From Cytophagales bacterium (GTDB lineage Bacteria; Bacteroidota; Bacteroidia; Cytophagales; CCMP332): 44,895 nucleotides of DNA. Under the pieces are notes generated by a model. It was given only the letters and a program-made list of their open reading frames with translations, did no database searches and had not been told where the DNA came from. Made by a program: the position numbers and the translations under genes. Numbering within the stretch: position 1 is the first letter of the stretch; every line of letters starts with the position of its first letter. This document shows, one piece after another, positions 1-8,029 of this stretch. Where the stretch lies: assembly GCA_028279065.1 (NCBI GenBank), contig JANQSY010000073.1:1-44895 (forward strand), read 5' to 3'.

Positions 1-567
1 TCCTGAGGGCAGCTCCACGAGATATCTGGCCCCCCAGGAAGGAAAGATCCTGGTAATATGATCAACTTCCGGAAGTTGTTCTTTTAATGCCGGAGCGAGG
101 GCAGGAGGCGTTGTGGCATCAGGGATTCGCTCTCCTTCCTGAAAGACGAAATCGATCACAACCCGTTTAATGTCCCGGTATTGAGGATGGAAACGGTCCC
201 ATTTGAATTCCTCAAGAATATAGAGAGAGATGAACAAAAAGCAGGAAATGCCGAGGGTGAGGCTTCCGATGTTCATCAAGGCATCGAGGGGATGCTTCTT
301 CATTTGCCTGAATGCGAAGCGTGTATGCTGTTGATAAAAAGAGAAGAAGTTACTCAAGAGGTTGGGCTTGAGGGCAAAGGGCCTGATCATTTGAATGACT
401 TGCTTCCAATACCAGAATCTTGCCTTGGCATTGCCCCTTTTGCTAAGCTCTTCCTGGAATTGTTCATGAAGATCGCCTTGAAGGTGTTCGACAAGACCCG
501 GCTTGCAAAACCAGCGGAAGAGGCGATCGGCCAGCCTGGGTGGTTCTTGAGATTTACTTGATGACAT
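1..567 (-). CDS. FtsX-type ABC transporter permease with permease prefix domain (partial, N-terminal 189 residues)
   Basis: The frame is open from an ATG at 567 down to the window edge, so only the N-terminal 189 codons are present. Residues 10-65 (starting LADRLFRWFCKPGLVEHLQG) resemble the 'permease prefix domain 2' found before MacB/FtsX permeases in Bacteroidota. After it come a basic stretch, one hydrophobic segment (about residues 92-110, IGSLTLGISCFLFISLYI) and the start of a MacB-type periplasmic domain. The ATG lies inside the 3' end of the padR-like gene (14 bp overlap), which suggests translational coupling. PadR plus prefix-domain permease is a common pairing in this phylum. The protein should sit in the inner membrane; its substrate is unknown and the C-terminal FtsX domains are outside the window. 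Confidence 0.85.
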   Translation of the reverse strand, partial: MSSSKSQEPPRLADRLFRWFCKPGLVEHLQGDLHEQFQEELSKRGNAKARFWYWKQVIQMIRPFALKPNLLSNFFSFYQQHTRFAFRQMKKHPLDALMNIGSLTLGISCFLFISLYILEEFKWDRFHPQYRDIKRVVIDFVFQEGERIPDATTPPALAPALKEQLPEVDHITRIFPSWGARYLVELPSG

Positions 568-907
568 AAGCGTAGTTGAGACCCTTCAGTACCGGAGCCG
601 GTATCTGATCCCAAAGGGAATTTCGTATCTCCTTACTCTTTGCAATTGCAGCCTTCCCTTCCGATGTGATCGAAAAGATTTTCTTGGGTCTTCCTCCACG
701 AGCTCCGCTGCCCGGTTTGAGTTCCGACTGCAAAAACCCCTTCTCCTCAAGTCGGACAAGGGCCGCATGGATTGCTCCTATGGCAGCCTTTCGGCCTGTT
801 TGTGTCTCTAATTCTTTGGCTATTGATACGCCGTATGCATCCGGGTAAAGGACACCGGTGATCAGGAGTACCAGTTCTTCGAATTCGCCAAGTTGGGTTC
901 CTTTCAT
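554..907 (-). CDS. PadR family transcriptional regulator
   Basis: This 117-residue protein has the PadR winged-helix pattern: an N-terminal 'GEFEELVLLITGVL' helix, 'AYGVSIAKELE', then 'GAIHAALVRLEEKGFL' (recognition helix and wing) and the 'GRPKKIFSITSEG' wing strand. It is short, like the PadR proteins paired with transporters. It is followed with overlap by the prefix-domain permease, so it probably represses that permease and itself. A 7-bp-arm inverted repeat lies 18-41 bp upstream of the ATG and is a plausible operator. The effector is unknown. The ATG at 907 is chosen because the PadR domain begins only a few residues later. Confidence 0.92.
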   Translation of the reverse strand: MKGTQLGEFEELVLLITGVLYPDAYGVSIAKELETQTGRKAAIGAIHAALVRLEEKGFLQSELKPGSGARGGRPKKIFSITSEGKAAIAKSKEIRNSLWDQIPAPVLKGLNYAYVIK

Positions 908-924
908 GTTGGTTTTTTCGTAAA

Positions 925-948
925 TGTAGAACTAATAGTTTTTCTACA
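925..948. promoter_or_regulatory. Candidate PadR operator
   Basis: TGTAGAA (925-931) and TTCTACA (942-948) form a perfect inverted repeat with a 10-bp spacer. A second, offset palindrome AACTA-A-TAGTT (930-940) lies inside it. The site is just upstream of the padR-like start codon (907). PadR proteins typically bind ATGT...ACAT-like dyads near their own promoter, so autoregulation is inferred. Confidence 0.5.
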
Positions 949-1007
949 AATACGAAATTACATGAGCGGTGGGGTGGTATTTCTTAGCTCAGTTGTTTCC
1001 CAGGGAT

Positions 1008-3392
1008 CTAAGACTCACGAAAGGATTGGGCTGGGTTGACCGATATGGCTTTGAATGTCTGAAAAGAAACGGATAAGAGTGCTACCAATAACAAAAGACT
1101 TCCTGCTAATAGATAGTTTTCCCAGTTTATCGGTGCTCTGTATGCAAAAGCATCCAACCAATAGGAGGAGTAAAGCAGGGCAATTGGTATTCCTATCCCG
1201 CAGGATGCAATTACCAGGGTGAGGATTCTAAAAACCATCAACCGGAAGATCTGGACCTGGCTGGCTCCAAATATTTTTCTTAGAACCACTTCCTTGCGCT
1301 GTTTGATCAGCAGATAAAAGGAAATGCCAATCAATCCTATTGAACTTATCACCAGGCTCAGAACAGAAAAGAAACGCAAGGAGGTTTTTACTACTTCAGG
1401 GGCCATGTACTGATTAGCAAGCCTGTCTTTTTGGCTTCTATTATCCAGCGGAGAATTGGGGAAATGCTCTTTCCATTTTGCTTCTAACATTTTCGCGGTG
1501 GTGAGCTGATCTTGCGAATTTGATTTGATGGAAATCATGGAAAACCGTTCTTGTACCGGGAATACAACCAATGGCCCAACGTCTTTATAAAGGTCATCAA
1601 AATGAAAATCCTTTACGACTCCAACGACACGCACTTCAGCACGTCCGTAATTGATCTTCATGGCCAAGAGATCCTGAGGATCTGAATATCCGATTTCCGT
1701 TCCGAAGCTTTCATTCACCAACACCTGTAATTCGTTTCCTTCCGGACCACCCTGAGGGATCCTTCCGGTCAACAGAGGGATTCCATAGGCTTTCAAGAAT
1801 TCCTCATCCGCACTTAGTTCAAATGTTTTCAATTGTAGGGGACCATTTATCCCCTCGGCTTCGATCAGTATTTCATCCAAACCTCCACCTATGGAAGAAT
1901 TGCTTCGGGATACGGCGCTGATATCTGGCTCTCCAAGCAGGTCGTTTTTGAAGTTTTGAAACCCCTCGATTACTTCTGTACTTCCATTGACCTTAAATAA
2001 CTCCACTCCGTCCGCCTCAAAACCCAGATCCCGATTTTCTATAAAACTCAATTGATCCTGGACTGTACCGAGCATGATCAATAGAAAAATGGAGATGCTG
2101 AACTGAAATACCACAAGGGCATTCCTCATGAGCTGGAATTTTCTTCCCGGTTGAACAATGGTCTTTAACAGGGTTAAAGCCGAGAATTGTCTAAACCAGA
2201 TTCCCGGGATCATACCTGTTACCATGCCGATGAGAATTGCGGTGAGCACCAAGAACACCAGTGTTACTCCAATTGAAATATCCTTTATTGCAAAAGGCAG
2301 GCAGGTCTGAATAAATGGGAATAAACTCAGAATAATGATCATGGACGCAATACCTGAGAAAAGTGAAATGAAATTGGATTCAAGAATGAATTGCATGCTC
2401 ATTTGACTTGGATTTTGACCAAGTAGTCTTTTCATTCCCGCCTCTTTTTGTCTGTAGGAAAGTATTGAGAAGGTGAGATTTAGAAAATTTGAAAACGCAA
2501 GAAAAAGTATCATCAGTCCTACTATGAAATAAAGCCAAAGACGCTGAACATTTCCTTTTTTTCCTATCTCCCCATCCAAATCTGGACCCAGGTAAATGCT
2601 CTCAAATTTCTGAAGCGCATAGGAGTTTGGTGATTCCAAACCGAGAATTGAGCTTTCGTTTTCTGCGATCATGGGTAGTAGTACTTCAAGGTCAGCTGCC
2701 TCGGAGTTGAAATAATAGTAGACCCTGTCATAATCCCACTTTCGATCGTGATTCCATTCCATCATGAAGCGATCCGGAGTTTTGAATGAGCTCAGGAAAT
2801 TGAAGGTTAGATGAGAATCAATAGGAGGGTCCTGCACCACCCCGGTGACCTGGTACAACGCACCCTCATTGGTCTCATCATACTCATAAATTCTAATCTG
2901 CTTTCCCAAGGGAGATTCCTGGCCAAAATACTTTTGGACCATACTTTCAGTGAGAATGATTTTGTAAGGATCTTCCAGAGCCGTTTCTACATCTCCCTCG
3001 AGTAATCGGAAATCAAACATTTTTAAAAATGTGGGATCCACGAAATAAACATCATCCTCCACATACCTTTGGTCCCGGTAGGCCATGCTGGCATCTCTTT
3101 TTATGATCCTGGTGAACTGGTTTTCCAGAGAAGGATACTTGTCCAACAGATCCTTAATTCCGTAGGGATTTCTTGCGCTTCCTTCAGAATTGTTTGCATC
3201 TGGCTTTTGTATCAAACGATATAGTGAGTCGGAATTGCTATGAAATTGATCATGAGCATACTCAAACTGTAGATACATAAAGATCAAACCTGTGGCTATA
3301 AGAGAAAGGGTCAAGCCAAAGAGATTAACCAGGGTATAAGATCTTTTATTATGCAAAAAAGTTAGGGCAGACCTAAGTAGGGAGGGATACAT
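1008..3392 (-). CDS. FtsX/MacB-type ABC transporter permease
   Basis: This 794-residue inner-membrane protein has the duplicated MacB_PCD-FtsX architecture. TM1 is at about 20-42 and is followed by a large periplasmic domain. A first FtsX block (TMs about 285-310, 340-360, 372-400) carries 'RQKEAGMKRLLG'. A further TM at about 425-442 leads into a second periplasmic domain, and a C-terminal FtsX block (about 665-790) carries 'RKEVVLRKIFGA'. There is no prefix domain and no Walker motif. No ATP-binding subunit gene lies nearby, so its ATPase must be encoded elsewhere. Proteins of this kind usually act as mechanotransmission or efflux permeases rather than importers. It is transcribed in the same direction as the downstream padR/permease pair, about 100 bp away. 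Confidence 0.88.
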   Translation of the reverse strand: MYPSLLRSALTFLHNKRSYTLVNLFGLTLSLIATGLIFMYLQFEYAHDQFHSNSDSLYRLIQKPDANNSEGSARNPYGIKDLLDKYPSLENQFTRIIKRDASMAYRDQRYVEDDVYFVDPTFLKMFDFRLLEGDVETALEDPYKIILTESMVQKYFGQESPLGKQIRIYEYDETNEGALYQVTGVVQDPPIDSHLTFNFLSSFKTPDRFMMEWNHDRKWDYDRVYYYFNSEAADLEVLLPMIAENESSILGLESPNSYALQKFESIYLGPDLDGEIGKKGNVQRLWLYFIVGLMILFLAFSNFLNLTFSILSYRQKEAGMKRLLGQNPSQMSMQFILESNFISLFSGIASMIIILSLFPFIQTCLPFAIKDISIGVTLVFLVLTAILIGMVTGMIPGIWFRQFSALTLLKTIVQPGRKFQLMRNALVVFQFSISIFLLIMLGTVQDQLSFIENRDLGFEADGVELFKVNGSTEVIEGFQNFKNDLLGEPDISAVSRSNSSIGGGLDEILIEAEGINGPLQLKTFELSADEEFLKAYGIPLLTGRIPQGGPEGNELQVLVNESFGTEIGYSDPQDLLAMKINYGRAEVRVVGVVKDFHFDDLYKDVGPLVVFPVQERFSMISIKSNSQDQLTTAKMLEAKWKEHFPNSPLDNRSQKDRLANQYMAPEVVKTSLRFFSVLSLVISSIGLIGISFYLLIKQRKEVVLRKIFGASQVQIFRLMVFRILTLVIASCGIGIPIALLYSSYWLDAFAYRAPINWENYLLAGSLLLLVALLSVSFQTFKAISVNPAQSFRES

Positions 3393-3524
3393 GGAGATCG
3401 ACTTTTAACAAATTTGAAAAAGCCAATCGGGAAATCGGAGCCGTTCATAAAAATATAGGAAGGATCATTTCAAGGACACGTATAAGATAGGCAAGCGGCA
3501 CCGCGATATCTTTGTTCTTCTTTC

Positions 3525-3532
3525 TAGATTTG
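3525..3532 (+). promoter_or_regulatory. Candidate Bacteroidota -7 promoter element
   Basis: TAGATTTG matches the Bacteroidota -7 consensus TAnnTTTG. It lies 20 bp before the ATG at 3553. No TTTG -33 element is found at the usual 19-21 bp spacing, so the call is weak. Confidence 0.3.
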
Positions 3533-3552
3533 CCCCTCATAACACCCCTTCA

Positions 3553-4017
3553 ATGAAACTCATCTTCACATTTCTAATTCTTAGTTCTTCATTTTTAATC
3601 ATTCTTCATGGTGGTCACGAAGCCTTTTTCACGATTGAAAGTTCATCAGAAGGCTGGATCCTTTCCACCAAAATGGAGCAGGGAGATCTGGAAGAGGAAC
3701 TGAAGAAAAATGGATATTCAACAGGAAATCTGGCGGCGGGACTTAATGCCTATTTGAAGGACAAACTGAGTATCAAAGTTGATGGAACTGAGCTCCAATT
3801 GACTTTCGAATCCTCATTTACGGAGAAGGGTTATTTACATTCAAAATATTCCCTCACCCCTGTTGTTGAAGACATCTCTGAGATGGAGATTGAGAATCAT
3901 TGCTTTGAAGGATTTGACCATAATTATTTTAACTTGGTTACCGTAAGGGTTAGCGGAGTGGAGGTCAGCTATAAAATGACTGATGAAAGGCCCCTGATAG
4001 TCCATAAATTCGAATAA
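3553..4017 (+). CDS. Exported DUF6702-like protein
   Basis: This 154-residue protein has an N-terminal hydrophobic segment (about residues 3-18). A mature part begins near 'HGGHEAFFTIESS' and alternates beta strands with an amphipathic stretch at about 45-70. The layout resembles the DUF6702 family of Bacteroidota: an HxFxxS-like start, a helical 'DLEEELKKNG' region and a final 'VNLVxVxVxG'-like strand. The match is by eye and distant. It ends 5 bp before the YHYH gene on the same strand, so the two are probably co-transcribed. No catalytic motif was recognised. Confidence 0.55.
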   Translation: MKLIFTFLILSSSFLIILHGGHEAFFTIESSSEGWILSTKMEQGDLEEELKKNGYSTGNLAAGLNAYLKDKLSIKVDGTELQLTFESSFTEKGYLHSKYSLTPVVEDISEMEIENHCFEGFDHNYFNLVTVRVSGVEVSYKMTDERPLIVHKFE

Positions 4018-4022
4018 TTGCC

Positions 4023-5201
4023 ATGAAAACGATCTACCTAATGGCCTTTTTGGCCATGAGCTATAATGCATTCTCTCAATGTGACCCCAGCACCATTTTT
4101 GCCAATACCACGACGAATGCGGTTTGCACCGAGGTGAATGGTGCTGTCCGGTATTTCTATTCAAATTCTCTTCCTGATCATAGCACTGGGACCTTTCCTA
4201 ATACTGGAAATCCGCATTCAATATCCGCCCAACAGCTTTCCCTAACCCTTTGTGCTTTTCCTCAGATGTCCGGTACCACCGCCTGGCTTGACCAGGGAAG
4301 TGGCCAATGTCCTTATTGGGAATTCGGTGTCGCGAACAATGGATTGATCTTCGATCCCATCGCTGCCGAGTATTTTGAAAATCCGAACAACGGACAACTG
4401 AATACCGACTGGAACCTTAATGCCCTTTCCTCAAACAATAATCTGGGTCTTGACTTCAATGATGCCCACGTTCAGCCCTCAGGCAAATACCATTATCATG
4501 GTTTTCCAGATGTCTTGGCTACTTCCTTCGGGGTTCAAGCAGGGTCCCATTCTCCGCTTCTGGGATATGCGGCAGATGGCTATCCTGTTTATGGAAAATA
4601 TGGCTATTCAGACCCAAACAACAGCAATAGCGCCATAGTAGAGGTCACTTCGAGCTACCAACTCAAATCCGGTATGCGTCCGGGTGATGGGATCACCGCG
4701 CCGGATGGTGCATATGATGGAACCTATACCCAGGATTATGAATATGTCTCAAATCTTGGAGACTTGGATGAGTGCAATGGCCGGACAGGGGTGACACCGG
4801 AATATCCAGGTGGGACCTATTATTATGTGATGACAGCTGATTTCCCTGTGATTCCTCGCTGCCTTCTAGGAAATCCTGATAATTCATTTACCATTGGCCC
4901 TCCTGGTCAGGGATGTGGCACTTCCAATGCCAGTTCGATCTGCAGCATTACAGGATTGCATGAGCATTTGTCCATGGATCAAAGAATTAACATTTATCCC
5001 AACCCCTCCGCGGATCGAATCAGCATCGAAACCGATCTGAATATTGTTTCGGTCAAGATCTTCGACGAGACCGGCAAAGAAATTTTAATCCTGGACCCAC
5101 TGGCTATTTCTGTTTCTGTTTCGGATCTGGAGTCGGGCCTTTACTTCGTTCAGTTCAGGGTGGAAAGTGAGATGGTTACAAAGAGTTTTATTAAAAAGTA
5201 A
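4023..5201 (+). CDS. YHYH domain-containing protein with T9SS C-terminal sorting domain
   Basis: This 392-residue secreted protein has a signal peptide at 1-18 (ending NAFSQ). The YHYH domain contains the signature 'GKYHYHG' with Y156-H159, followed by 'GYAADGYPVYGKYGY', as in YHYH proteins often found in secreted or sulfatase-linked contexts. Several paired cysteines suggest disulphides. The last ~75 residues form a type IX sorting domain ('INIYPNPSADRISIE ... GLYFVQF ... KSFIKK'), so the protein should cross the outer membrane through T9SS and be anchored or released there. The domain's biochemical role is not established. It follows the DUF6702-like gene with a 5-bp gap. Confidence 0.9.
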   Translation: MKTIYLMAFLAMSYNAFSQCDPSTIFANTTTNAVCTEVNGAVRYFYSNSLPDHSTGTFPNTGNPHSISAQQLSLTLCAFPQMSGTTAWLDQGSGQCPYWEFGVANNGLIFDPIAAEYFENPNNGQLNTDWNLNALSSNNNLGLDFNDAHVQPSGKYHYHGFPDVLATSFGVQAGSHSPLLGYAADGYPVYGKYGYSDPNNSNSAIVEVTSSYQLKSGMRPGDGITAPDGAYDGTYTQDYEYVSNLGDLDECNGRTGVTPEYPGGTYYYVMTADFPVIPRCLLGNPDNSFTIGPPGQGCGTSNASSICSITGLHEHLSMDQRINIYPNPSADRISIETDLNIVSVKIFDETGKEILILDPLAISVSVSDLESGLYFVQFRVESEMVTKSFIKK

Positions 5202-5221
5202 AAGACTTGCTCTTCCAAAAC

Positions 5222-5240
5222 CTCAACCAATTATGTTGAG
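5222..5240. terminator. Weak hairpin between convergent genes
   Basis: CTCAAC (5222-5227) and GTTGAG (5235-5240) pair around a 7-nt loop, between the convergent YHYH gene and the barrel gene. No U-tract follows on either strand, so a terminator role is only positional inference. Confidence 0.25.
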
Positions 5241-5263
5241 CCTTTGGGTCTAACAATTACAAT

Positions 5264-5878
5264 TCAATAGGGAGCTGACTTGTAAACGGATTTTTTTTCT
5301 CTCACCAGACCGAAAAGAACGCTCACCTCCAGACCACCGCTTGCTTTTTCGGAATTTCTTAGCCAATAGGGGCTAAGGCGCAATCCTGCATATTTTGAAA
5401 ATGCCCATTCAAAGGAAGGCTTGATAACTAGTGAAACCACGTTTACCCTCCTTTCCTCAAAGACATACTCAGGAGCAATTCCAAAGAGGAAATAGGAAAA
5501 ATACCCTATCTGGACATAGTTCACCTTCAGATTCATATAGGTGCTTGCTACTCCCATTGAGATATTGAATCGGATTTTGGGCTTGTCCTTGATTTTGATG
5601 TTCACTCCGGGGAGGAAATACCAGGAATAGATCGCATCCCTGGGATAGCGATCCAAAAAGGGTTCTCTGTAATCATCAGGTTCCTGATCGGGAGCCCTGA
5701 ATACCTGGGAATAGCCTAATTGCAAGGAAAAGGTCTTTTTGAAAACGTAGTTGATGCCAACATGACTACCGGAGTAATTCCCCAATGAAAACCCTGCTGA
5801 TCCGTAGATCCAATGGTTTTCTTCAAATTGTGCAAGGCAAATTGAGGTGGAGAGTATAACTAAGGTTAACGTTTTCAT
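5264..5878 (-). CDS. Putative outer-membrane beta-barrel protein
   Basis: The reading frame extends further upstream, but the start is placed at the ATG at 5878. This gives 'MKTLTLVILSTSICLAQ', a clean signal peptide of about 17 residues; the upstream in-frame residues are charged and unlike a leader. The 204-residue product alternates hydrophobic/aromatic and polar residues in strands (for example 'HVGINYVFKKTFSLQLGYSQVF' split around a turn, and 'GVNIKIKDKPKIRFNISMGVA'), typical of small outer-membrane barrels of the OmpW/porin-like kind. The C-terminus does not end in a classic aromatic residue but in 'KSAPY'. No family-specific motif was recognised. Confidence 0.6.
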   Translation of the reverse strand: MKTLTLVILSTSICLAQFEENHWIYGSAGFSLGNYSGSHVGINYVFKKTFSLQLGYSQVFRAPDQEPDDYREPFLDRYPRDAIYSWYFLPGVNIKIKDKPKIRFNISMGVASTYMNLKVNYVQIGYFSYFLFGIAPEYVFEERRVNVVSLVIKPSFEWAFSKYAGLRLSPYWLRNSEKASGGLEVSVLFGLVREKKSVYKSAPY

Positions 5879-6224
5879 GTTTATGGCCTTACAAATATGG
5901 GGTAATAAATCCTCTTGGGCCTCCAAGGAAATAAGACTGGGTTTCATGGAATGCTGATTCCTTTTTTGGCTACTTAAAGACGAATGACTATATAATTTCG
6001 TCACTCAGAGCCTGTTCCGGAGGGCAGGCGCCTTGCTTCGCTGAAGCGGCTACGCGAAGGCAAAGAAGAGTCTCACGGATACGTGTTCTTTCTGTTTAGA
6101 TTCTTCCCCTTCAGAATGCTCCACACTCTTCAGGGTCTGAATGACGAACTTGGGAGGTGGCAGGGTAATGAGAAAAAAAAATGACGGAAAGGAGGATGGT
6201 ATGCTTGAATTTTTCCCTTGGGAT
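5879..6224. other. Intergenic stretch without a convincing gene
   Basis: Both neighbouring genes are on the minus strand. The only short open frames here lack a signal peptide or domain. The right part (about 6030-6145) looks like a degenerate palindromic intergenic repeat, listed separately. The left part presumably carries the promoter of the barrel gene, but no clear element was found. Confidence 0.5.
6030..6145. repeat. Degenerate palindromic intergenic repeat
   Basis: Two imperfect dyads sit side by side. GCCTT...AAGGC (6030-6061) contains inner arms CTTCGC (6036-6041) and GCGAAG (6054-6059). GAAGAGTCT (6065-6073) pairs with AGATTCTTC (6098-6106) with one mismatch. The minus strand reads like the dispersed 'GTCATTCtGA...GAAGAATCT' repeats common in many bacterial genomes. 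Assignment to such a family is from memory; copy number was not tested. Confidence 0.4.
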
Positions 6225-6920
6225 CTATTCAAGACTCAGTCGGAGCAGGGAAGACACCTGAAAAGGAGGCACAACTACCCCAAATTTCTCATAAACCTCT
6301 TTGGGAATTCCCAGGTCGGCGATGAAGATCTCGGTTTCAGGGAGATCATATAGTATGGTTTTTGGATAGGCAAGAGTAAGAACCTGATGGGCCTTGAAAT
6401 AAGGAAAGGCAAGATCTCCTGTATATCCGGTAGGGAGATCCAATGAAAGTTTGAAGGCCGAAGTTCGAGGTTCGGAGGTGACTCTTGTTAAGAATTCATC
6501 TCGCAGGGGTAGTTTCTGAGAAAACCCAAGGTAGGCATCAACCCAAATGGAAGGGTTGTCAATCGTTTTTTCTTTTGCTCCAAATTTCAGGGCCCTTTCC
6601 AATTGAGTTTTGGGTAGGTCCCGGCTGATCTCAGTGGCCAAATCAAGGTAAACATCGTATCCCCATGCAGCAAGCCTTCGGGCTGCTACCAACCCTCCAC
6701 CTCCATTGTTGCCATTACCGACACCTATCAGAATTAGATCTTCCTTTTTTGCGCGCATCGCGACCAGCCTTGCGAGATTCAATCCGGCATTTTCCATCAT
6801 CAGTTCTATGGGCAGGGCATAATTCTCGACTGCATAGTAGTCCATTTGCCTGAAGTCTTCCAGTTCAAGGGCTTGAGAACGCGGGATGAAAAAATGGGGG
6901 GATCTAATCTTTTCTTCCAT
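6225..6920 (-). CDS. nnrE: NAD(P)H-hydrate epimerase (YjeF_N domain), stand-alone
   Basis: This 231-residue YjeF_N protein carries the nucleotide-binding signature 'GVGNGNNGGGGLVAARRL' and the preceding 'LPIELMMENAG'. NnrE interconverts the R and S epimers of damaged NAD(P)HX so that the dehydratase NnrD can repair it. In most bacteria NnrE and NnrD are fused in a protein of about 500 residues; here the protein ends after the epimerase domain and no NnrD is nearby. The last third is divergent, so a lost or altered activity is possible. The ATG at 6920 is preferred to a TTG nine bases upstream. It is divergent from the protease gene across a palindrome-rich spacer. Confidence 0.8.
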   Translation of the reverse strand: MEEKIRSPHFFIPRSQALELEDFRQMDYYAVENYALPIELMMENAGLNLARLVAMRAKKEDLILIGVGNGNNGGGGLVAARRLAAWGYDVYLDLATEISRDLPKTQLERALKFGAKEKTIDNPSIWVDAYLGFSQKLPLRDEFLTRVTSEPRTSAFKLSLDLPTGYTGDLAFPYFKAHQVLTLAYPKTILYDLPETEIFIADLGIPKEVYEKFGVVVPPFQVSSLLRLSLE

Positions 6921-6943
6921 TAAGATCAAAACTGGTCATGATA

Positions 6944-6990
6944 AATGGTTAACTACCTTTCTAGATTTTGTAGTTAATCAACTAACCATT
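6944..6990. promoter_or_regulatory. Nested inverted repeats in a divergent promoter region
   Basis: AATGGTTA (6944-6951) pairs perfectly with TAACCATT (6983-6990). The overlapping arms TGGTTAACTAC (6946-6956) and GTAGTTAATCA (6970-6980) match at 10 of 11 positions. They lie 24-70 bp upstream of the nnrE-like ATG. The role could be an operator or a degenerate AT-rich intergenic repeat. Confidence 0.4.
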
Positions 6991-7038
6991 AACAATTTAC
7001 CATTTTTAATCTTCGCCTCCCTTAAATCAAGTCTTTAA

Positions 7039-7051
7039 ACCCAAGTTGGGT
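7039..7051. promoter_or_regulatory. Perfect 13-bp palindrome upstream of the protease gene
   Basis: ACCCAA-G-TTGGGT is a perfect dyad 50 bp upstream of the protease ATG at 7101. It is placed where an operator could act on the plus-strand promoter. No regulator is assigned. Confidence 0.3.
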
Positions 7052-7100
7052 CAATATGTCAGTAATTTTTATTTGGCCTCATTCTGGCTAAGACTGGTTC

Positions 7101-8024
7101 ATGGATTCATATTCTAACACCATAATCAACGCCGTGGAGAGGGTCAAGAACTCCGTGGTGAAGATCGATACCTTTCAAAAAAGACGTGGACGTGAAATGT
7201 CGGCAGGAGGTGGAAGTGGGTTCGTCTTTTCCTCAGACGGATACCTTTTCACCAATTCCCATGTGGTCAATAACCGGAACAAGCTTGAAATTAGCCTCCT
7301 GAATGGTGAAACCGGTTCAGCAGAACTTGTGGGAGAGGACCCAGGCTCCGATATCGCCATTCTTAAGACCTATGTAGATGGTTTTGGGATCGCCACACTG
7401 GGTGATTCCTCAAATCTTCAGATCGGTGAGCTTGCTATTGCCATAGGGAATCCATTTGGCTATCAACATACGGTGTCTGCCGGGGTGATCTCTGCTCTTG
7501 GCCGTACCCTTAGAACTCCACAGGGAGCCATAGTTGACAATGTCATTCAGTCCGACGTTTCATTGAATCCGGGAAATTCCGGCGGTCCGATGATCAATGG
7601 ATCAGGACGGGTGATTGGCGTAAATACTGCAACACTGAGAGGAGCTCAGGGATTGAGTTTTTCAATAGACATAAACCTTGCAAAAGCCCTGGCAGGAGAT
7701 CTGATCAAATATGGAAAGATCCAAAGGGCGATGATCGGCATCATGGCTCATGAGATACAGTTGAATCAGCGTTTGATCAATCGGCATAGATTGGAGACCA
7801 ACAAGGGATTGCTGATCCGTGAGATCATAAAGAAAAGTCCTGCGGAAGGCGCAAAACTCCACACCGGGGATATCATTGTCCAGTTGGATGGTCAGGATGT
7901 CACCTCGATGGGAGATCTATTGAAGAGGCTGACCAGGGATCATGTCGGAAGAGCTATGAAGCTCGGGATTGTCAGGAGAGGTGAGATGAAGGATGTGGTG
8001 TTGGTTCCCACGATTAAGCAATAA
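7101..8024 (+). CDS. DegP/HtrA-type trypsin-like serine protease with one PDZ domain, no signal peptide
   Basis: This 307-residue S1C-family protease has all catalytic residues: H54 in 'TNSHVV', D84 in 'GSDIAILK' and S160 in 'NPGNSGGP'. A PDZ domain follows at about 215-300 ('GLLIREIIKKSPAEGAKLHTGDIIVQLDG'-like, quoted in part). The N-terminus 'MDSYSNTIINAVERVKNSVV' has no hydrophobic leader. The protein therefore looks cytoplasmic, unlike typical periplasmic DegP/DegQ or membrane-anchored DegS. No alternative upstream start supplying a signal peptide was seen. It could act in stress-linked protein turnover in the cytoplasm. It stands alone, divergent from the nnrE-like gene and convergent with the sigma/anti-sigma pair. 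Confidence 0.9.
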   Translation: MDSYSNTIINAVERVKNSVVKIDTFQKRRGREMSAGGGSGFVFSSDGYLFTNSHVVNNRNKLEISLLNGETGSAELVGEDPGSDIAILKTYVDGFGIATLGDSSNLQIGELAIAIGNPFGYQHTVSAGVISALGRTLRTPQGAIVDNVIQSDVSLNPGNSGGPMINGSGRVIGVNTATLRGAQGLSFSIDINLAKALAGDLIKYGKIQRAMIGIMAHEIQLNQRLINRHRLETNKGLLIREIIKKSPAEGAKLHTGDIIVQLDGQDVTSMGDLLKRLTRDHVGRAMKLGIVRRGEMKDVVLVPTIKQ

Positions 8025-8029
8025 TTGGA

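Noticed and set aside
6050-6232. Short minus-strand open frame in the gap at 5879-6224
   Set aside because: It overlaps a palindromic repeat, has no leader or domain, and its composition looks like translated repeat sequence.
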